In this document: positions 14,840-24,198 of the stretch, in pieces
Layout: every line of letters starts with the position of its first letter
Numbering within the stretch: position 1 is the first letter of the stretch
Origin: Bradyrhizobium daqingense
Lineage (GTDB): Bacteria > Pseudomonadota > Alphaproteobacteria > Rhizobiales > Xanthobacteraceae
Direction of reading: 5' to 3'
Assembly (NCBI RefSeq): GCF_021044685.1
Contig: NZ_CP088014.1
Span: 2,962,001-3,026,000 of the forward strand
Length of the DNA: 64,000 nt
Position numbers and translations under genes: made by a program
Notes under the pieces: model-generated
Seen by the model: only the letters and a program-made list of their open reading frames with translations
Databases searched by the model: none
Told to the model about the DNA's origin: nothing

Positions 14840-16426
14840 ATGGCCGACGCCACCACCGCTTCACCTGCCATGATGGCGGATCCTGCTTCGGAGCGGATCG
14901 CGCCGAAGCGGCTGTTCGCGTTCATCATCATGGTATTCGGGATGTTCATGTCGATCCTGGACATCCAGATCGTCTCGGCGTCCCTTAGCGACATCCAGGC
15001 CGGATTATCGGCGAGCTCGAGTGAAGTCTCCTGGGTCCAGACCGCCTATCTGATCGCAGAAGTGATCGCGATCCCGCTCTCGGGATTCCTGTCGCGCGCC
15101 TTCGGCACGCGGCTGCTGTTCGCGATCTCGGCCGCTGGCTTCACCGCTGCGAGCCTGCTCTGCGGCTTTGCTTCCACCATCGAGGAGATGATCCTCTGGC
15201 GCGCGCTCCAAGGGTTTCTCGGCGCCGGCATGATCCCGACGGTGTTCGCTTCGGCCTATACCGTGTTCCCGCGCAGCAAATTCCACATCGTCGGGCCCAT
15301 CATCGGTCTCGTCGCAACGCTGGCGCCGACCATCGGGCCGACGGTCGGCGGTTACATCACCGATGTGATGTCGTGGCACTGGTTGTTCTTCATCAACGTG
15401 CTGCCCGGCATCGGCATCACCTTGGGCGTGCTGGCGCTGGTCGATTTCGACGAGCCGCATTTCGAGCTGCTCGAACGCTTCGACTGGTGGGGCCTCCTGT
15501 TCATGGCCAGCTTCCTCGGCACGCTGGAATATGTGCTTGAGGAAGGCCCGCAATATGAATGGATGCAGGACACCTCCGTGGCGGTCTGCGCCTGGATCTG
15601 CGCGATCTCCGCGATCGCCTTCTTCTGGCGCGTCTTCACCGCCGCCGAGCCGATCGTCAATCTGCGGACCTTCTCCAACCGCAATTTCGCGATCGGCTGC
15701 ACGCTGCAGTTCTGCATCGGCATCGGCCTCTACGGCCTGACCTACATCTATCCCCGCTATCTCGCTGAAGTGCGCGGCTACAGCGCGCTGATGATCGGCG
15801 AGACCATGTTCGTCTCGGGCATCACCATGTTCCTGGTCGCGCCGCTGGTCGGCCGCCTGATGGCGAAGGTCGACATGCGCTACATGATCGCATTCGGCCT
15901 CATCGTGTTCGCGATCGGCTCCTACCAGATGACATGGATCACGCGCGACTACGATTTCTACGAGCTGCTGGTGCCGCAAATCCTGCGCGGCATCGGCATG
16001 ATGTTCGCGATGGTGCCAACCAACAACATCGCGCTGGGCACGCTGGCACCTGAAAAAGTGAAGAACGCCTCGGGCTTGTTCAACCTGACGCGCAATCTCG
16101 GCGGCGCGGTCGGGCTCGCCGTCATCAACACCATGCTCAATGACCGCACCGACCTGCACATCACCCGGCTCCAGGAGCGCGTGACCTGGGGCAATGCCAC
16201 CGCGACCGAAACCCTGACCATGTTCATGCAGAAGTTCCAGGGACTGGGTGACTCCACGCTGATGGCGATGAAGCAACTCTCGCAGCTGGTGCACCGCCAG
16301 GCCGTGGTGATGAGCTTCGGCGATGCCTTCTTCATGATGGCGGTGTTCTATCTCGGCCTCAGCCTGCTGGTCGCGCTATTGAAGAAGCCGCCTTCGCCGT
16401 TCGGCGCCGGCGGCGACGCGCACTAA
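14840..16426 (+). CDS. DHA2-family multidrug transporter (EmrB/QacA type)
   Basis: This 528-aa protein has the 14-helix layout of DHA2 major facilitators. MSILDIQIVSASLSDIQAGL contains the usual motif D1, and SWVQTAYLIAEVIAIPLSGF follows. Motif A-like sequence is in FLSRAFGTRLLF, and motif C is near GPTVGGYI. It uses the proton gradient to export drugs or other toxic small molecules. It begins 29 bases after the HlyD gene, so the two make one pump with a TolC-like partner encoded elsewhere. The substrate is unknown. Confidence 0.93.
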   Translation: MADATTASPAMMADPASERIAPKRLFAFIIMVFGMFMSILDIQIVSASLSDIQAGLSASSSEVSWVQTAYLIAEVIAIPLSGFLSRAFGTRLLFAISAAGFTAASLLCGFASTIEEMILWRALQGFLGAGMIPTVFASAYTVFPRSKFHIVGPIIGLVATLAPTIGPTVGGYITDVMSWHWLFFINVLPGIGITLGVLALVDFDEPHFELLERFDWWGLLFMASFLGTLEYVLEEGPQYEWMQDTSVAVCAWICAISAIAFFWRVFTAAEPIVNLRTFSNRNFAIGCTLQFCIGIGLYGLTYIYPRYLAEVRGYSALMIGETMFVSGITMFLVAPLVGRLMAKVDMRYMIAFGLIVFAIGSYQMTWITRDYDFYELLVPQILRGIGMMFAMVPTNNIALGTLAPEKVKNASGLFNLTRNLGGAVGLAVINTMLNDRTDLHITRLQERVTWGNATATETLTMFMQKFQGLGDSTLMAMKQLSQLVHRQAVVMSFGDAFFMMAVFYLGLSLLVALLKKPPSPFGAGGDAH

Positions 16427-16527
16427 TTTGCAACACTCGTTCGTGATCTCGCGTGAGGCCCGTTGCAAATCGCAAACGGCACATCTATAAAGCGCACCTC
16501 ATTCATTCGAACCGGGGAGAGATTTGC

Positions 16528-16614
16528 ATGATTTCGTCGCATTCGCAGATCGTACGCCCGCGCTCGATGGTGACCTCGATCACGTTCTGGCTCGGTATGT
16601 ACGCGGCCTGCTAG
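16528..16614 (+). CDS. 28-aa peptide upstream of the ABC exporter
   Basis: The ATG is preceded by CCGGGGAGAGATTTGC, a clear ribosome-binding site. The peptide MISSHSQIVRPRSMVTSITF plus WLGMYAAC has a basic start and a short hydrophobic end with a final Cys. It could be a small membrane peptide or a leader that affects the gene at 16776. Only the site and open frame support it. The 331 bases from 16427 to 16757 hold no other candidate gene. Confidence 0.4.
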   Translation: MISSHSQIVRPRSMVTSITFWLGMYAAC

Positions 16615-16775
16615 AGGCCTCTTCCGCCAGTTTCGATTGGGCCAGGGTTTCGACCCAGCGCCCCGATCGCTCAGCTTCCCAAGTCAAAGTCAGTTTTAAG
16701 TGACGCCGTCTCGGCCTTCGCGGCCGACCTGCGCCCATCGATGGAGCCGGCCCGCGCGTGCGGCCGGATGATGTC

Positions 16776-18575
16776 ATGACCGCTCTGTCAAAAAAGCCAG
16801 CCGCGATTCGCGTGGTGCTGCCCTTCGTCTTCCGGCACTGGCTGAAGCAACCGGGGCGCGGCCTCGTCGTGGCCGGCGGCCTGTTGGGTGCGACCATCGC
16901 CGACCTGTTCATGCCGGTATTCTCGGGCCATCTGGTCGACGCGCTGACGCGCGGACCTTCCGATCCCGATGCGCGCCACGCGGCGCTGGTGGCGTTCGGC
17001 GCCATCGTGGCGCTGGGCGCGGCCTCGATGGTGCTGCGGCTGATCGGCCTTCAGGCCATCGTACCGTTCACGCTGAAGATCATGTCCGACGTCGCGCAGG
17101 ACGCGTTCACGCGCGTGCAGCGCTTCTCGACCGATTGGCATGCGAACTCGTTCGCCGGCTCCACGGTGCGCAAGATCACCCGCGGCATGTGGGCGCTCGA
17201 CCTGCTCAACGACACCATCCTGATGGCGCTGGCGCCGTCGCTGCTGGTGCTGGTCGGCTCGATGATCCTGCTCGGCGTGCACTGGGCGTCGCTTGGCCTC
17301 GTGATCGCGGTCGGGGCGATCGTCTACGTCACCATCACGGCGGTGCTCTCGACGCGCTACATCGCGCCAGCGGCACGAATCTCCAATGCCTGGGACACCA
17401 AGGTCGGCGGCACGCTGGCGGATGCATTGACCTGCAATGCCGTGGTGAAGTCGTTCGGCGCGGAGGCGCGCGAGGACGCGCGGCTCGCCCGCGTCATCAA
17501 CCGCTGGCGCGTGCGCGTGCGGCGGACCTGGTATCGCTACAATTACACGGCGATGTCGCAGCTGTCCTTGCTGCTGTGCCTGCGCGCGTCGGTGATCGGC
17601 GGCTCGGTGCTGCTGTGGATGTCGGGGCACGCCTCGCCCGGCGACGTCACCTATGTGCTGACGAGCTATTACGTCATCCACGCCTATTTGCGCGACGTCG
17701 GCATGCACATCAACAACCTCCAGCGTTCGGTCAACGACATGGATGAATTGGTGGCGATCCATGACGAGCCAATCGGGATTGCGGATGCGCCCGATGCGCG
17801 GCCGATCGCCATCGAGGGCGGCGAGATCGTGTTCGACGACGTCACGTTCCACTATGGCGGCCATCGCGCGCCGCTCTATGACAGGCTGTCGCTGACGATC
17901 CGCGCCGGCGAGCGGGTCGGCCTCGTCGGCCGCTCGGGCTCCGGCAAGACGACCTTCGTCAAGCTGGTGCAGCGGCTTTACGACGTCACCGGTGGCCACG
18001 TGCTGATCGACGGGCAGGATATCGCACTGGCGACGCAGCACTCGCTGCGCAGCCAGATCGCGATCGTGCAGCAGGAGCCGATCCTGTTCCACCGCTCGCT
18101 CGCCGAGAACATCGCCTATGGCCGGCCGGGCGCCAGCCTCGAGTCGATCGAGCAAGCGGCGCGGCTCGCCAATGCGCATGACTTCATCCTGCGCCTGCCG
18201 AAGGGCTACGGCACGCTGGTCGGCGAACGCGGCGTGAAGCTGTCCGGCGGCGAGCGGCAGCGCGTCGCGCTGGCGCGCGCCTTCCTGGCGGATGCACCGG
18301 TGCTGATCCTGGACGAGGCGACCTCGAGCCTCGATTCGGAATCGGAGGCGCTGATCCAGCAGGCGATGGAGCGGCTGATGAAGGGCCGCACCTCGATCGT
18401 GATCGCGCACCGCCTGTCGACGGTACGGAGCCTCGATCGCATCCTGGTGTTCGATCGCGGCGAGATCGTCGAGCAGGGCACGCATGCCATGCTCGCGGGC
18501 AAGCGAGGGGGCATCTATCGCGGTCTGTTCGAGCGCCAGGTGGTGGAGCTCGGGCATATCGCAGCGGCGGAGTAA
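16776..18575 (+). CDS. ABC exporter, fused membrane and ATPase domains
   Basis: This protein is about 599 aa (605 if a GTG at 16758 is used; the ATG is preferred, though neither has a strong ribosome-binding site). A six-helix type 1 exporter domain covers about 1-320. The ATPase domain has Walker A GRSGSGKTT, signature LSGGERQRVAL, and Walker B VLILDEATSS followed by the H-loop VIAHRLST. It should work as a homodimer and export a lipid, peptide or drug. Family members include MsbA-like proteins. The next gene is a MATE transporter, so the region is rich in efflux systems. Confidence 0.9.
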   Translation: MTALSKKPAAIRVVLPFVFRHWLKQPGRGLVVAGGLLGATIADLFMPVFSGHLVDALTRGPSDPDARHAALVAFGAIVALGAASMVLRLIGLQAIVPFTLKIMSDVAQDAFTRVQRFSTDWHANSFAGSTVRKITRGMWALDLLNDTILMALAPSLLVLVGSMILLGVHWASLGLVIAVGAIVYVTITAVLSTRYIAPAARISNAWDTKVGGTLADALTCNAVVKSFGAEAREDARLARVINRWRVRVRRTWYRYNYTAMSQLSLLLCLRASVIGGSVLLWMSGHASPGDVTYVLTSYYVIHAYLRDVGMHINNLQRSVNDMDELVAIHDEPIGIADAPDARPIAIEGGEIVFDDVTFHYGGHRAPLYDRLSLTIRAGERVGLVGRSGSGKTTFVKLVQRLYDVTGGHVLIDGQDIALATQHSLRSQIAIVQQEPILFHRSLAENIAYGRPGASLESIEQAARLANAHDFILRLPKGYGTLVGERGVKLSGGERQRVALARAFLADAPVLILDEATSSLDSESEALIQQAMERLMKGRTSIVIAHRLSTVRSLDRILVFDRGEIVEQGTHAMLAGKRGGIYRGLFERQVVELGHIAAAE

Positions 18576-18629
18576 GGCGCGCGGCGGCGGGCAAATTGCC
18601 CGAAGCCGGGTCGCCAAGGATGGACTGAC

Positions 18630-20036
18630 ATGAAAGATCTGACGAACGGCTCCATCGTGAGACACATCCTGGCCATGGCACCGCCGATCATGGTCGGGAT
18701 GATCACGATCATGATCTGCCAACTGGTCGATCTCTATTTCGTGTCGGGATTGGGCGACGCGGCGGTCGCCGGTGTCGCCGCGGCCGGCAACGCCGGCTTT
18801 CTCGTCAACGCCCTGATGCAGGTGCTCGGCGTCGGCACGGTAGCGCTGATCGCGCATGCCGTGGGGCGCAAGGATCGGGCGGACGCCAATCTGATCTTTA
18901 ACCAGGCGATCGCGCTGTCGGTGCTGTTCGGGTTGCTGACCTTGGTTGCAGGCCTTGCATTGTCGCGCCCCTACATGCGTGCGGTCGCGGCCGACGACGC
19001 CACGGTCGAGGCCGGCACCATTTATCTGCTCTGGTTCATGCCGGCGCTGGCGTTGCAATTTGCCACGCAGGTGATGGCGTCGGCGTTGCGGGCCACCGGC
19101 ATCGTGAAGCCGAGCATGCTGGTTCAGGCACTTTCCGTGATCATCAATATCGCGCTTGCGCCGGTGCTGATCGCGGGCTGGGGCACGGGCTACGCTCTCG
19201 GCGTTGCCGGAGCAGGCCTTGCAAGCTCGCTGGCGGTCTTCATCGGCGTGCTGATGCTGTTCGCCTATTTCCTCAAGCTGGAGCGTTATGTCGCCTTCCA
19301 TCCCGCGCAATGGCGGCCGCGGCTTTCGCAGTGGAAGCGGATCCTCAATGTCGGCCTGCCCGCCGGCGGCGAGTTCGTGATGGTCTTCATCATCATGGGC
19401 GTTGGCTTTTACGTGCTGGGCGTTTTCGGCCCGGCGGCGCAGGCAGGATTCGGCATCGGAACGCGCCTGCTCGGCCTGATCCAGATGCCGGCGCTTGCCA
19501 TCGCCCTGGCTGCGGGACCCATCGCCGGCCAGAATTTCGGCGCCGGCAATGGCGCGCGCGTGCGGGAAACCTTCGTCAAGGCGGCGCTGATCGCGACCGC
19601 CGTGATGATCGTGTTCCTGGTCCCCGCGCAACTGGTGCCGGGTCTGTTGCTTGCCGGCTTCGCTCAGGATCAGGAGACGATGGCGGTTGCCTCGCTCTTT
19701 CTGCGCATCGTCTCGCTCAACATGCTGGTGCAGGGGCTGATCTTCACGTGCTCCAGCATGTTTCAGGGGCTTGGCAACACCAAGCCGGTGTTGTGGACCT
19801 CGGCGGTGCGGGTCCTCACCTATTCCCTGCCGTCGATCTGGCTCTCGACCCGGCCGGGCTTCCGGATGGAGCATGTCTGGTATTTGTCGATTGCGACGGT
19901 CGGGCTCCAAGCCGCCCTGAGCCTGTGGTTGCTGCGCCGCGAGTTCAGGAAGCGCCTTACAATGTCGCCGCAGGGGAGGGTCTCGGAGCCGGAGCGCCCC
20001 GAACCCGCTGCGCCTCTCGTCCGCCAGCCTGCATAG
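18630..20036 (+). CDS. MATE-family multidrug/cation antiporter
   Basis: This 468-aa membrane protein has twelve predicted helices in two similar halves. The opening IVRHILAMAPPIMVGMITIM and VDLYFVSGLGDAAVAGVAAA are typical of MATE transporters. GQNFGAGNGARVRETFVKAA is the matching loop in the second half. It should export cationic or aromatic compounds in exchange for Na+ or H+. It follows the ABC exporter after 54 bases in the same direction and may be co-transcribed. Confidence 0.93.
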   Translation: MKDLTNGSIVRHILAMAPPIMVGMITIMICQLVDLYFVSGLGDAAVAGVAAAGNAGFLVNALMQVLGVGTVALIAHAVGRKDRADANLIFNQAIALSVLFGLLTLVAGLALSRPYMRAVAADDATVEAGTIYLLWFMPALALQFATQVMASALRATGIVKPSMLVQALSVIINIALAPVLIAGWGTGYALGVAGAGLASSLAVFIGVLMLFAYFLKLERYVAFHPAQWRPRLSQWKRILNVGLPAGGEFVMVFIIMGVGFYVLGVFGPAAQAGFGIGTRLLGLIQMPALAIALAAGPIAGQNFGAGNGARVRETFVKAALIATAVMIVFLVPAQLVPGLLLAGFAQDQETMAVASLFLRIVSLNMLVQGLIFTCSSMFQGLGNTKPVLWTSAVRVLTYSLPSIWLSTRPGFRMEHVWYLSIATVGLQAALSLWLLRREFRKRLTMSPQGRVSEPERPEPAAPLVRQPA

Positions 20037-20099
20037 CGACAGCTTGTCCATCTCCCCCGGCTTCGGTCGGGGGGATGGCGCTGACGAAGAGGAGCCGAG

Positions 20100-20843
20100 C
20101 TAAAGCGCGCCGACGCTGTTCCAGACGAGCGTCACGCCCGACACGAACAACAGGCCGAGCACGACATCGCCGAAATGCTTGTCGTTCAGGGCATGGTACA
20201 CTCTCGCGCCTGCCCATGCACCGATCAGCGTGCCGGGAAAGGCGATCAGCGCGAGCCAGATCACTTTTAACTCGACCAGCCCCGATGCGGTCTGCAGCAC
20301 CAGCGCGGTGGCGAGCACGGTGAAATTGAAGAGCTGAAAGATGCCGCGGCGCTCGTGCTTGTTCCAGCCGCGGATGTTGGCCCACAGGATCGGCAGCGGC
20401 CCGGACAATCCGGCGAGGCCGCCGAGAATGCCGCCGGCAAAGCCGATCGCACCGTCGGCGATCCGGCCGCCGAACTTGATCGCGAGCGGCCGCTTGTTCA
20501 GATACAGCGCGCTCGAAAAGATCAGGATCAACACGCCGACGCTCAGCTTGAACACTTTAGGATCGGCCGAGGCGATCATCATGGTGCCCAGGGGAACGCC
20601 GATCAGTCCGCCGATCAGGAACGGCCACACCAGCGACAGGTCGAAGCTCTTCCACATCGAGGGCAGCGTCGAGGTCTGCGCGATCACCGAGCAGATCAGC
20701 ACCAGGGGCACCGCGAGCGAAGGCGGCAGGACGTAGAGCCAGATGCCGAGCGCCATCAGCGCCGTGCCGAATCCGGCCAGCCCCGACACGAAGCCCCCGG
20801 CCAAGGCGCCGAGCAGCAGCAGTGCATAGGTGAGCGTTTCCAA
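20100..20843 (-). CDS. TSUP-family transporter (TauE/SafE)
   Basis: This 247-aa protein has about eight hydrophobic segments in two repeats. LLLGALAGGFVSGLAGFGTA at the N-terminus and GFAGGILGGLAGLSGPLPIL in the second half are the two copies of the family's Gly-rich motif. TSUP proteins move sulfite, sulfoacetate or other small organosulfur or organic anions across the inner membrane. It converges with the MATE gene. No sulfur-metabolism genes are beside it, so the substrate is open. Confidence 0.9.
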   Translation of the reverse strand: METLTYALLLLGALAGGFVSGLAGFGTALMALGIWLYVLPPSLAVPLVLICSVIAQTSTLPSMWKSFDLSLVWPFLIGGLIGVPLGTMMIASADPKVFKLSVGVLILIFSSALYLNKRPLAIKFGGRIADGAIGFAGGILGGLAGLSGPLPILWANIRGWNKHERRGIFQLFNFTVLATALVLQTASGLVELKVIWLALIAFPGTLIGAWAGARVYHALNDKHFGDVVLGLLFVSGVTLVWNSVGAL

Positions 20844-21073
20844 ACAATTGTCCTTGTCGCGACGGGCGATCCCGAACAGTTGATCGCCATCGCCCGCATA
20901 GCACGCTTGCTGCCGTGCAGGTCAATCCGTGCCCCACGCAAGCGTGATCTGCGATGTCGGGCTTTTGCGAAAGACACGCCTACATGACGATCGTACTTCA
21001 ATCCCAGGGGGCCTGCCCGACGCCACCATGCGCTTCAACCGGCCAGTCCCGAATGAGACAATGGAGAATGACC

Positions 21074-21337
21074 ATGACCCGCACGAACATAGCCGTTGCG
21101 GTCGCGCTGTTGTCGGGTGCGGCCTTGATGCCGACAATGGCGCAGGCGCAGTTTTCGGAGCCCGCGGCCTATCAAGCCGCCCATCCCGATCGTGACGTGC
21201 TGAATGGCGGCCAGCTCACGCCTGCGGCCCGCGCCGCGCTGGGTGAGCAGAGTAGTCCGCGTGATGCCTATGCATCGCAGGGCTATCCGTCACCTGCTGC
21301 ACCTGTCGTTCGCTCGCGCCATCGCCGTCATCGATAG
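21074..21337 (+). CDS. small exported protein, 87 aa
   Basis: The chosen ATG at 21074 has GGAG 8 bases upstream; another in-frame ATG at 21068 is too close to that site. A signal peptide (about 1-25, ending AQA-Q) is followed by a polar, Ala/Pro/Tyr-rich chain and a very basic end (RSRHRRHR). This shape is seen in small periplasmic proteins of rhizobia. I do not recognise a family. It converges with the MocR gene, only 6 bases apart. Confidence 0.7.
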   Translation: MTRTNIAVAVALLSGAALMPTMAQAQFSEPAAYQAAHPDRDVLNGGQLTPAARAALGEQSSPRDAYASQGYPSPAAPVVRSRHRRHR

Positions 21338-21343
21338 AATTCC

Positions 21344-22714
21344 TTAAACGATCTGTCTGGCGTCGACCGGCTTGTGCATGGCGCCGACCAGGATGCGCAG
21401 CGCCTCCGTCAATTCCGATCGGTTGCGCGCCGCACCCAGCGATACCCGCGCCGCATGCGGTGGTGTACCGTCCACAGAGAAGGCATCGCCGGCAACCACC
21501 GCCAGCCCGTTCCGCAGCAGATGCGCTACGACGTCCGGACGGCCCTCGGGCAAGCGCAGCCACAAATGATGGGCTGCAGGCTTGGCCAGGAACTGAAATC
21601 CCTTTAATGCGCGTTGCGCCAACTGCTGGCGGCCGACTGCCTCGCTCCGGATGGCGGTGATGATGCGATCGGCGATGCCGGTCTCGATCCAATGCGTCAC
21701 CAGCGCGACCATCAGCGGCGCCGGCATCTGCACCGTCGCCTGCAAATGGCTGCGCATCGTCTGCTGTGCATCGTTGTCGGGCGCCAGCAGATAGGCGACG
21801 CGCAAGGCCGGCGCGATACATTTCGACAGCGTGGTTGCGAGATAAGTCCGCTCCGGGATGAGGCTCGCGATCGGCGTTGCCGAGCGGTCGAACAGCCCAT
21901 AGGCATCGTCCTCGATCAGAGTCGTATCGGCGTCGCTGATGATCTTCGCGATCGCCTCACGCCGTGCCGTGGACAATGTTGCCGTGGTCGGATTGTGCAG
22001 CGTCGGAATGAGATAGACGGCCTTCGGCTGGTGCGCGCGGCAAGCCGACGCCAGCGCATCGGGCAGGATGCCGCCGTCGTCCATGGCGACGCCGACGAGG
22101 TTGATGCCGAGCCGTGCGGCGGCAGCCTTGATGCCGGGGAAGGTGAGGGCCTCCGTCAGCACAACGTCGCCAGGCCGCGCAAGGTGCGCGAGCAGGTTGA
22201 ACAGGATGGTCTGCGCGCCCGGATAGATCACGAGCCTGTCGGCATGCGCATGCGGCACGAGTGCACGCATCCAGCGCGCCGCCACCTCGCGCTCATGCGC
22301 GCTGCCGCCGGGCGGCTGGTAGTTGAGATGCGCCGTCAGGCCCGATTGCGCGCGGATGGCTTCCATGCCTGCGATGATGCGTTCGTCGAGCTGCGCCTCC
22401 AGCGGATGCGGCGGCACGTTCATCGAAAGATCGATCGCGACTGGATGGGGCAAGTCCACCGCGCGGCGCGCGCTGGTCTCCGACACGAACGAGCCCTGTC
22501 CGACCCGGGCCTCCATGATGCCGCGGCGCCGGGCTTCGGTGTAGGCGCGCGTCACCGTGGTGAGGTCGATGCCGAGCGCCTTTGCGAGCGCACGTTGCGT
22601 CGGCAATTGCTGGCCGCGCACCAGCCGGCCGGCGGCGATGTCGGCCTCCATGGCCTCGACAATGCGCTGGTACCGCGGGCCCGAGAGCTCCGAGATTGTA
22701 GGGGTCCAATCCAT
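21344..22714 (-). CDS. MocR/GabR-type regulator (GntR helix-turn-helix fused to aminotransferase fold)
   Basis: This 456-aa protein has a GntR winged helix at about 10-80 (RGQQLPTQRALAKALGIDLT) and a fold-type I aminotransferase domain from about 110. The likely PLP lysine is in TTLSKCIAPALRVAY, and the domain has LIPTLHNPTTATLS and LIEDDAYGLF. Members bind PLP and control genes of vitamin B6, GABA or amino-compound metabolism, as an activator or repressor. The start at 22714 matches the usual short lead before the HTH. The gene is divergent from a DUF983 gene, and a direct repeat lies between them. Confidence 0.92.
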   Translation of the reverse strand: MDWTPTISELSGPRYQRIVEAMEADIAAGRLVRGQQLPTQRALAKALGIDLTTVTRAYTEARRRGIMEARVGQGSFVSETSARRAVDLPHPVAIDLSMNVPPHPLEAQLDERIIAGMEAIRAQSGLTAHLNYQPPGGSAHEREVAARWMRALVPHAHADRLVIYPGAQTILFNLLAHLARPGDVVLTEALTFPGIKAAAARLGINLVGVAMDDGGILPDALASACRAHQPKAVYLIPTLHNPTTATLSTARREAIAKIISDADTTLIEDDAYGLFDRSATPIASLIPERTYLATTLSKCIAPALRVAYLLAPDNDAQQTMRSHLQATVQMPAPLMVALVTHWIETGIADRIITAIRSEAVGRQQLAQRALKGFQFLAKPAAHHLWLRLPEGRPDVVAHLLRNGLAVVAGDAFSVDGTPPHAARVSLGAARNRSELTEALRILVGAMHKPVDARQIV

Positions 22715-22738
22715 GCAATTAGGCCCATATCCTTTGAA

Positions 22739-22768
22739 TGTATGGATGCAAGATATTATTGTATGGAT
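22739..22768. promoter_or_regulatory. direct repeat, likely MocR-type operator
   Basis: The 9-base word TGTATGGAT occurs at 22739-22747 and again at 22760-22768, 21 bases apart, which is two turns of the helix. It lies in the 78-base gap between the divergent MocR gene and DUF983 gene. GabR and related MocR regulators are known to bind direct repeats. Confidence 0.65.
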
Positions 22769-22792
22769 CGTCGGAAAGGAAGAGGTGTGGTC

Positions 22793-23218
22793 ATGGCGGT
22801 CTCTCTGGCAAAGGCGATGTGGCGCGGTTTTTGCGGCAAGTGCCCGAATTGCGGGGAAGGGCACATGTTCGGCCGCTTCCTGAAAGTGGCCGATACTTGC
22901 GAGCATTGCGGCGAGGAACTTTTCCACCAGCGCGCGGACGACTTTCCGGCCTATCTCGTGATGGTCGTGGTCGGCCATCTCGTGGTGCCGGCGATCCTCG
23001 CGATCGAGACCGCCTACGCGCCGCCGGAGTGGCTGCAACTCGCGGTGTGGCTGCCGGTGACGCTGTTCGCCTCGCTCGCATTGCTGCAACCGACCAAGGG
23101 CGCCATCGTCGGGCTGCAATGGCAGCTCGGCATGCATGGTTTCGAGCCGAGCAAGCTGCGGCGCGAAGCCGATGAACTCGCGCCGGCGCTGGTGAAGGCG
23201 GACACGCGCGCGGCTTAA
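22793..23218 (+). CDS. DUF983 membrane protein with two CxxC pairs
   Basis: This 141-aa protein has an N-terminal zinc-ribbon-like part: CGKCPNCGEGHMFGRFLK and DTCEHCGEELFHQR. Two membrane helices follow (about 51-72 and 78-102). The layout is that of DUF983, found in many alphaproteobacteria and often near cytochrome oxidase assembly genes. No such genes are beside it here. It is divergent from a MocR regulator, which may control it. An upstream in-frame ATG exists, but the one after GGAAAGGAAGAGGTGTGGTC has the better site. Confidence 0.85.
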   Translation: MAVSLAKAMWRGFCGKCPNCGEGHMFGRFLKVADTCEHCGEELFHQRADDFPAYLVMVVVGHLVVPAILAIETAYAPPEWLQLAVWLPVTLFASLALLQPTKGAIVGLQWQLGMHGFEPSKLRREADELAPALVKADTRAA

Positions 23219-23272
23219 GCGAAGTTTACATCCCGCACTCGGCCGCTACACTCCATCGTAGAAACAAGAACG

Positions 23273-23998
23273 ATGGAAACGCCGATGGCCCCACGCGCGA
23301 AGACCTTCCTACTCTGTCATGGCGCATGGTCCGGCGGATGGGCCTGGAAGAAGATGCATCCGCTGATGGCGCAGGCCGGCCACCGCCTGGTGGCGCCGAC
23401 CTATACGGGCCTCGGCGAGCGCGCGCATCTGGCAAGCCCGTCGATCGATCTCGAGATGCATATCCAGGACATCCTCAACGTCATCGCCTTCGAGGATTTG
23501 AGCGACATCGTTCTGCTCGGCCACAGCTATGGCGGCATGGTCGCGACCGGCGTCGCCGACCGCGCGCGTGAGCGCGTGACGCAGCTGATTTATCTCGACG
23601 CCTTCGTGCCGCGTGAGGGCCAATCGCTGTTCGATCTCAACGAGGGCGGCCGCGAGCCGATGCGCAAGGCAGCCGCCGCCGGCGACGGCTATCGCATCCC
23701 GCCGAACCCGCCGCCGCCAGATACGCCGCAGGCCGATCTCGACTGGCTCAATGCGCGCCGCGTCCCGATGCCGATCAAATGCTTCGAGACGCGCTTGAAG
23801 CTCGCGCATGGCGAGGCGACAGTGCCGCGCAGTTACATCTATTGCACCCGCATCCCGCCGGCTGACGTGTTCGGGCAGTTCGCGCAGCGGACGAAGACCG
23901 AGGATGGTTGGCGCTATGTCGAGCTCGATGCCAGCCACGCGCCGAACGTGACGGCGCCGGAGGCGCTGATGGCGGTGTTGGCAAAGATCGTAGCGTAA
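23273..23998 (+). CDS. alpha/beta hydrolase
   Basis: This 241-aa protein has the oxyanion-loop motif HGAWSGGWAWKK at 16-27 and the nucleophile elbow GHSYGG with S85. DASHAPN near the C-terminus supplies the catalytic His. The pattern HGAWxGGWxW is shared with plant methylesterase-like and salicylate-esterase-like hydrolases and with many uncharacterised bacterial esterases. No signal peptide is seen, so it is cytoplasmic. A later Met at codon 5 could also be the start. Substrate unknown. Confidence 0.88.
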   Translation: METPMAPRAKTFLLCHGAWSGGWAWKKMHPLMAQAGHRLVAPTYTGLGERAHLASPSIDLEMHIQDILNVIAFEDLSDIVLLGHSYGGMVATGVADRARERVTQLIYLDAFVPREGQSLFDLNEGGREPMRKAAAAGDGYRIPPNPPPPDTPQADLDWLNARRVPMPIKCFETRLKLAHGEATVPRSYIYCTRIPPADVFGQFAQRTKTEDGWRYVELDASHAPNVTAPEALMAVLAKIVA

Positions 23999-24007
23999 CT
24001 TGCGGCC

Positions 24008-24108
24008 GTCATTCCGGGGCGTGCGCAGCACGAACCCGGAATCCATTTCTCCACCCTTCCTGCCGCCCGATGGATTCCGGGCTCTCGCTTCGCGAGCCCC
24101 GGAATGAC
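24008..24108. repeat. palindromic intergenic repeat, family R3, copy 1
   Basis: GTCATTCCGGGGCG at the left and CCCCGGAATGAC at the right form the outer arms. Inner arms are ACCCGGAATCC and GGATTCCGGGCT. Related copies are at 42064-42165 and 62952-63027. Confidence 0.8.
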
Positions 24109-24157
24109 ACCATTTGAATGGCGGCGCCGGCCCAGGAGTGACAGCGGCCAAAATGGT

Positions 24158-24189
24158 GAGGGGCCCGATGCGTCAGCATCGAGCCCCTC
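24158..24189 (-). terminator. Rho-independent terminator of the RNase P RNA gene
   Basis: On the minus strand GAGGGGCTCGATGC and GCATCGGGCCCCTC form a 14-bp stem with one mismatched position around TGAC, followed by ACCATTTTGG. It lies about 10 bases past the RNA 3' end. Confidence 0.75.
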
Positions 24190-24198
24190 GTCGCAAGA

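Noticed and set aside
16788-20051. Open frame of 1,087 codons on the minus strand across the ABC and MATE genes
   Set aside because: It lies opposite two clear transporter genes, has an Arg/His/Asp/Gln-rich composition typical of GC-rich shadow frames, and shows no family motif.
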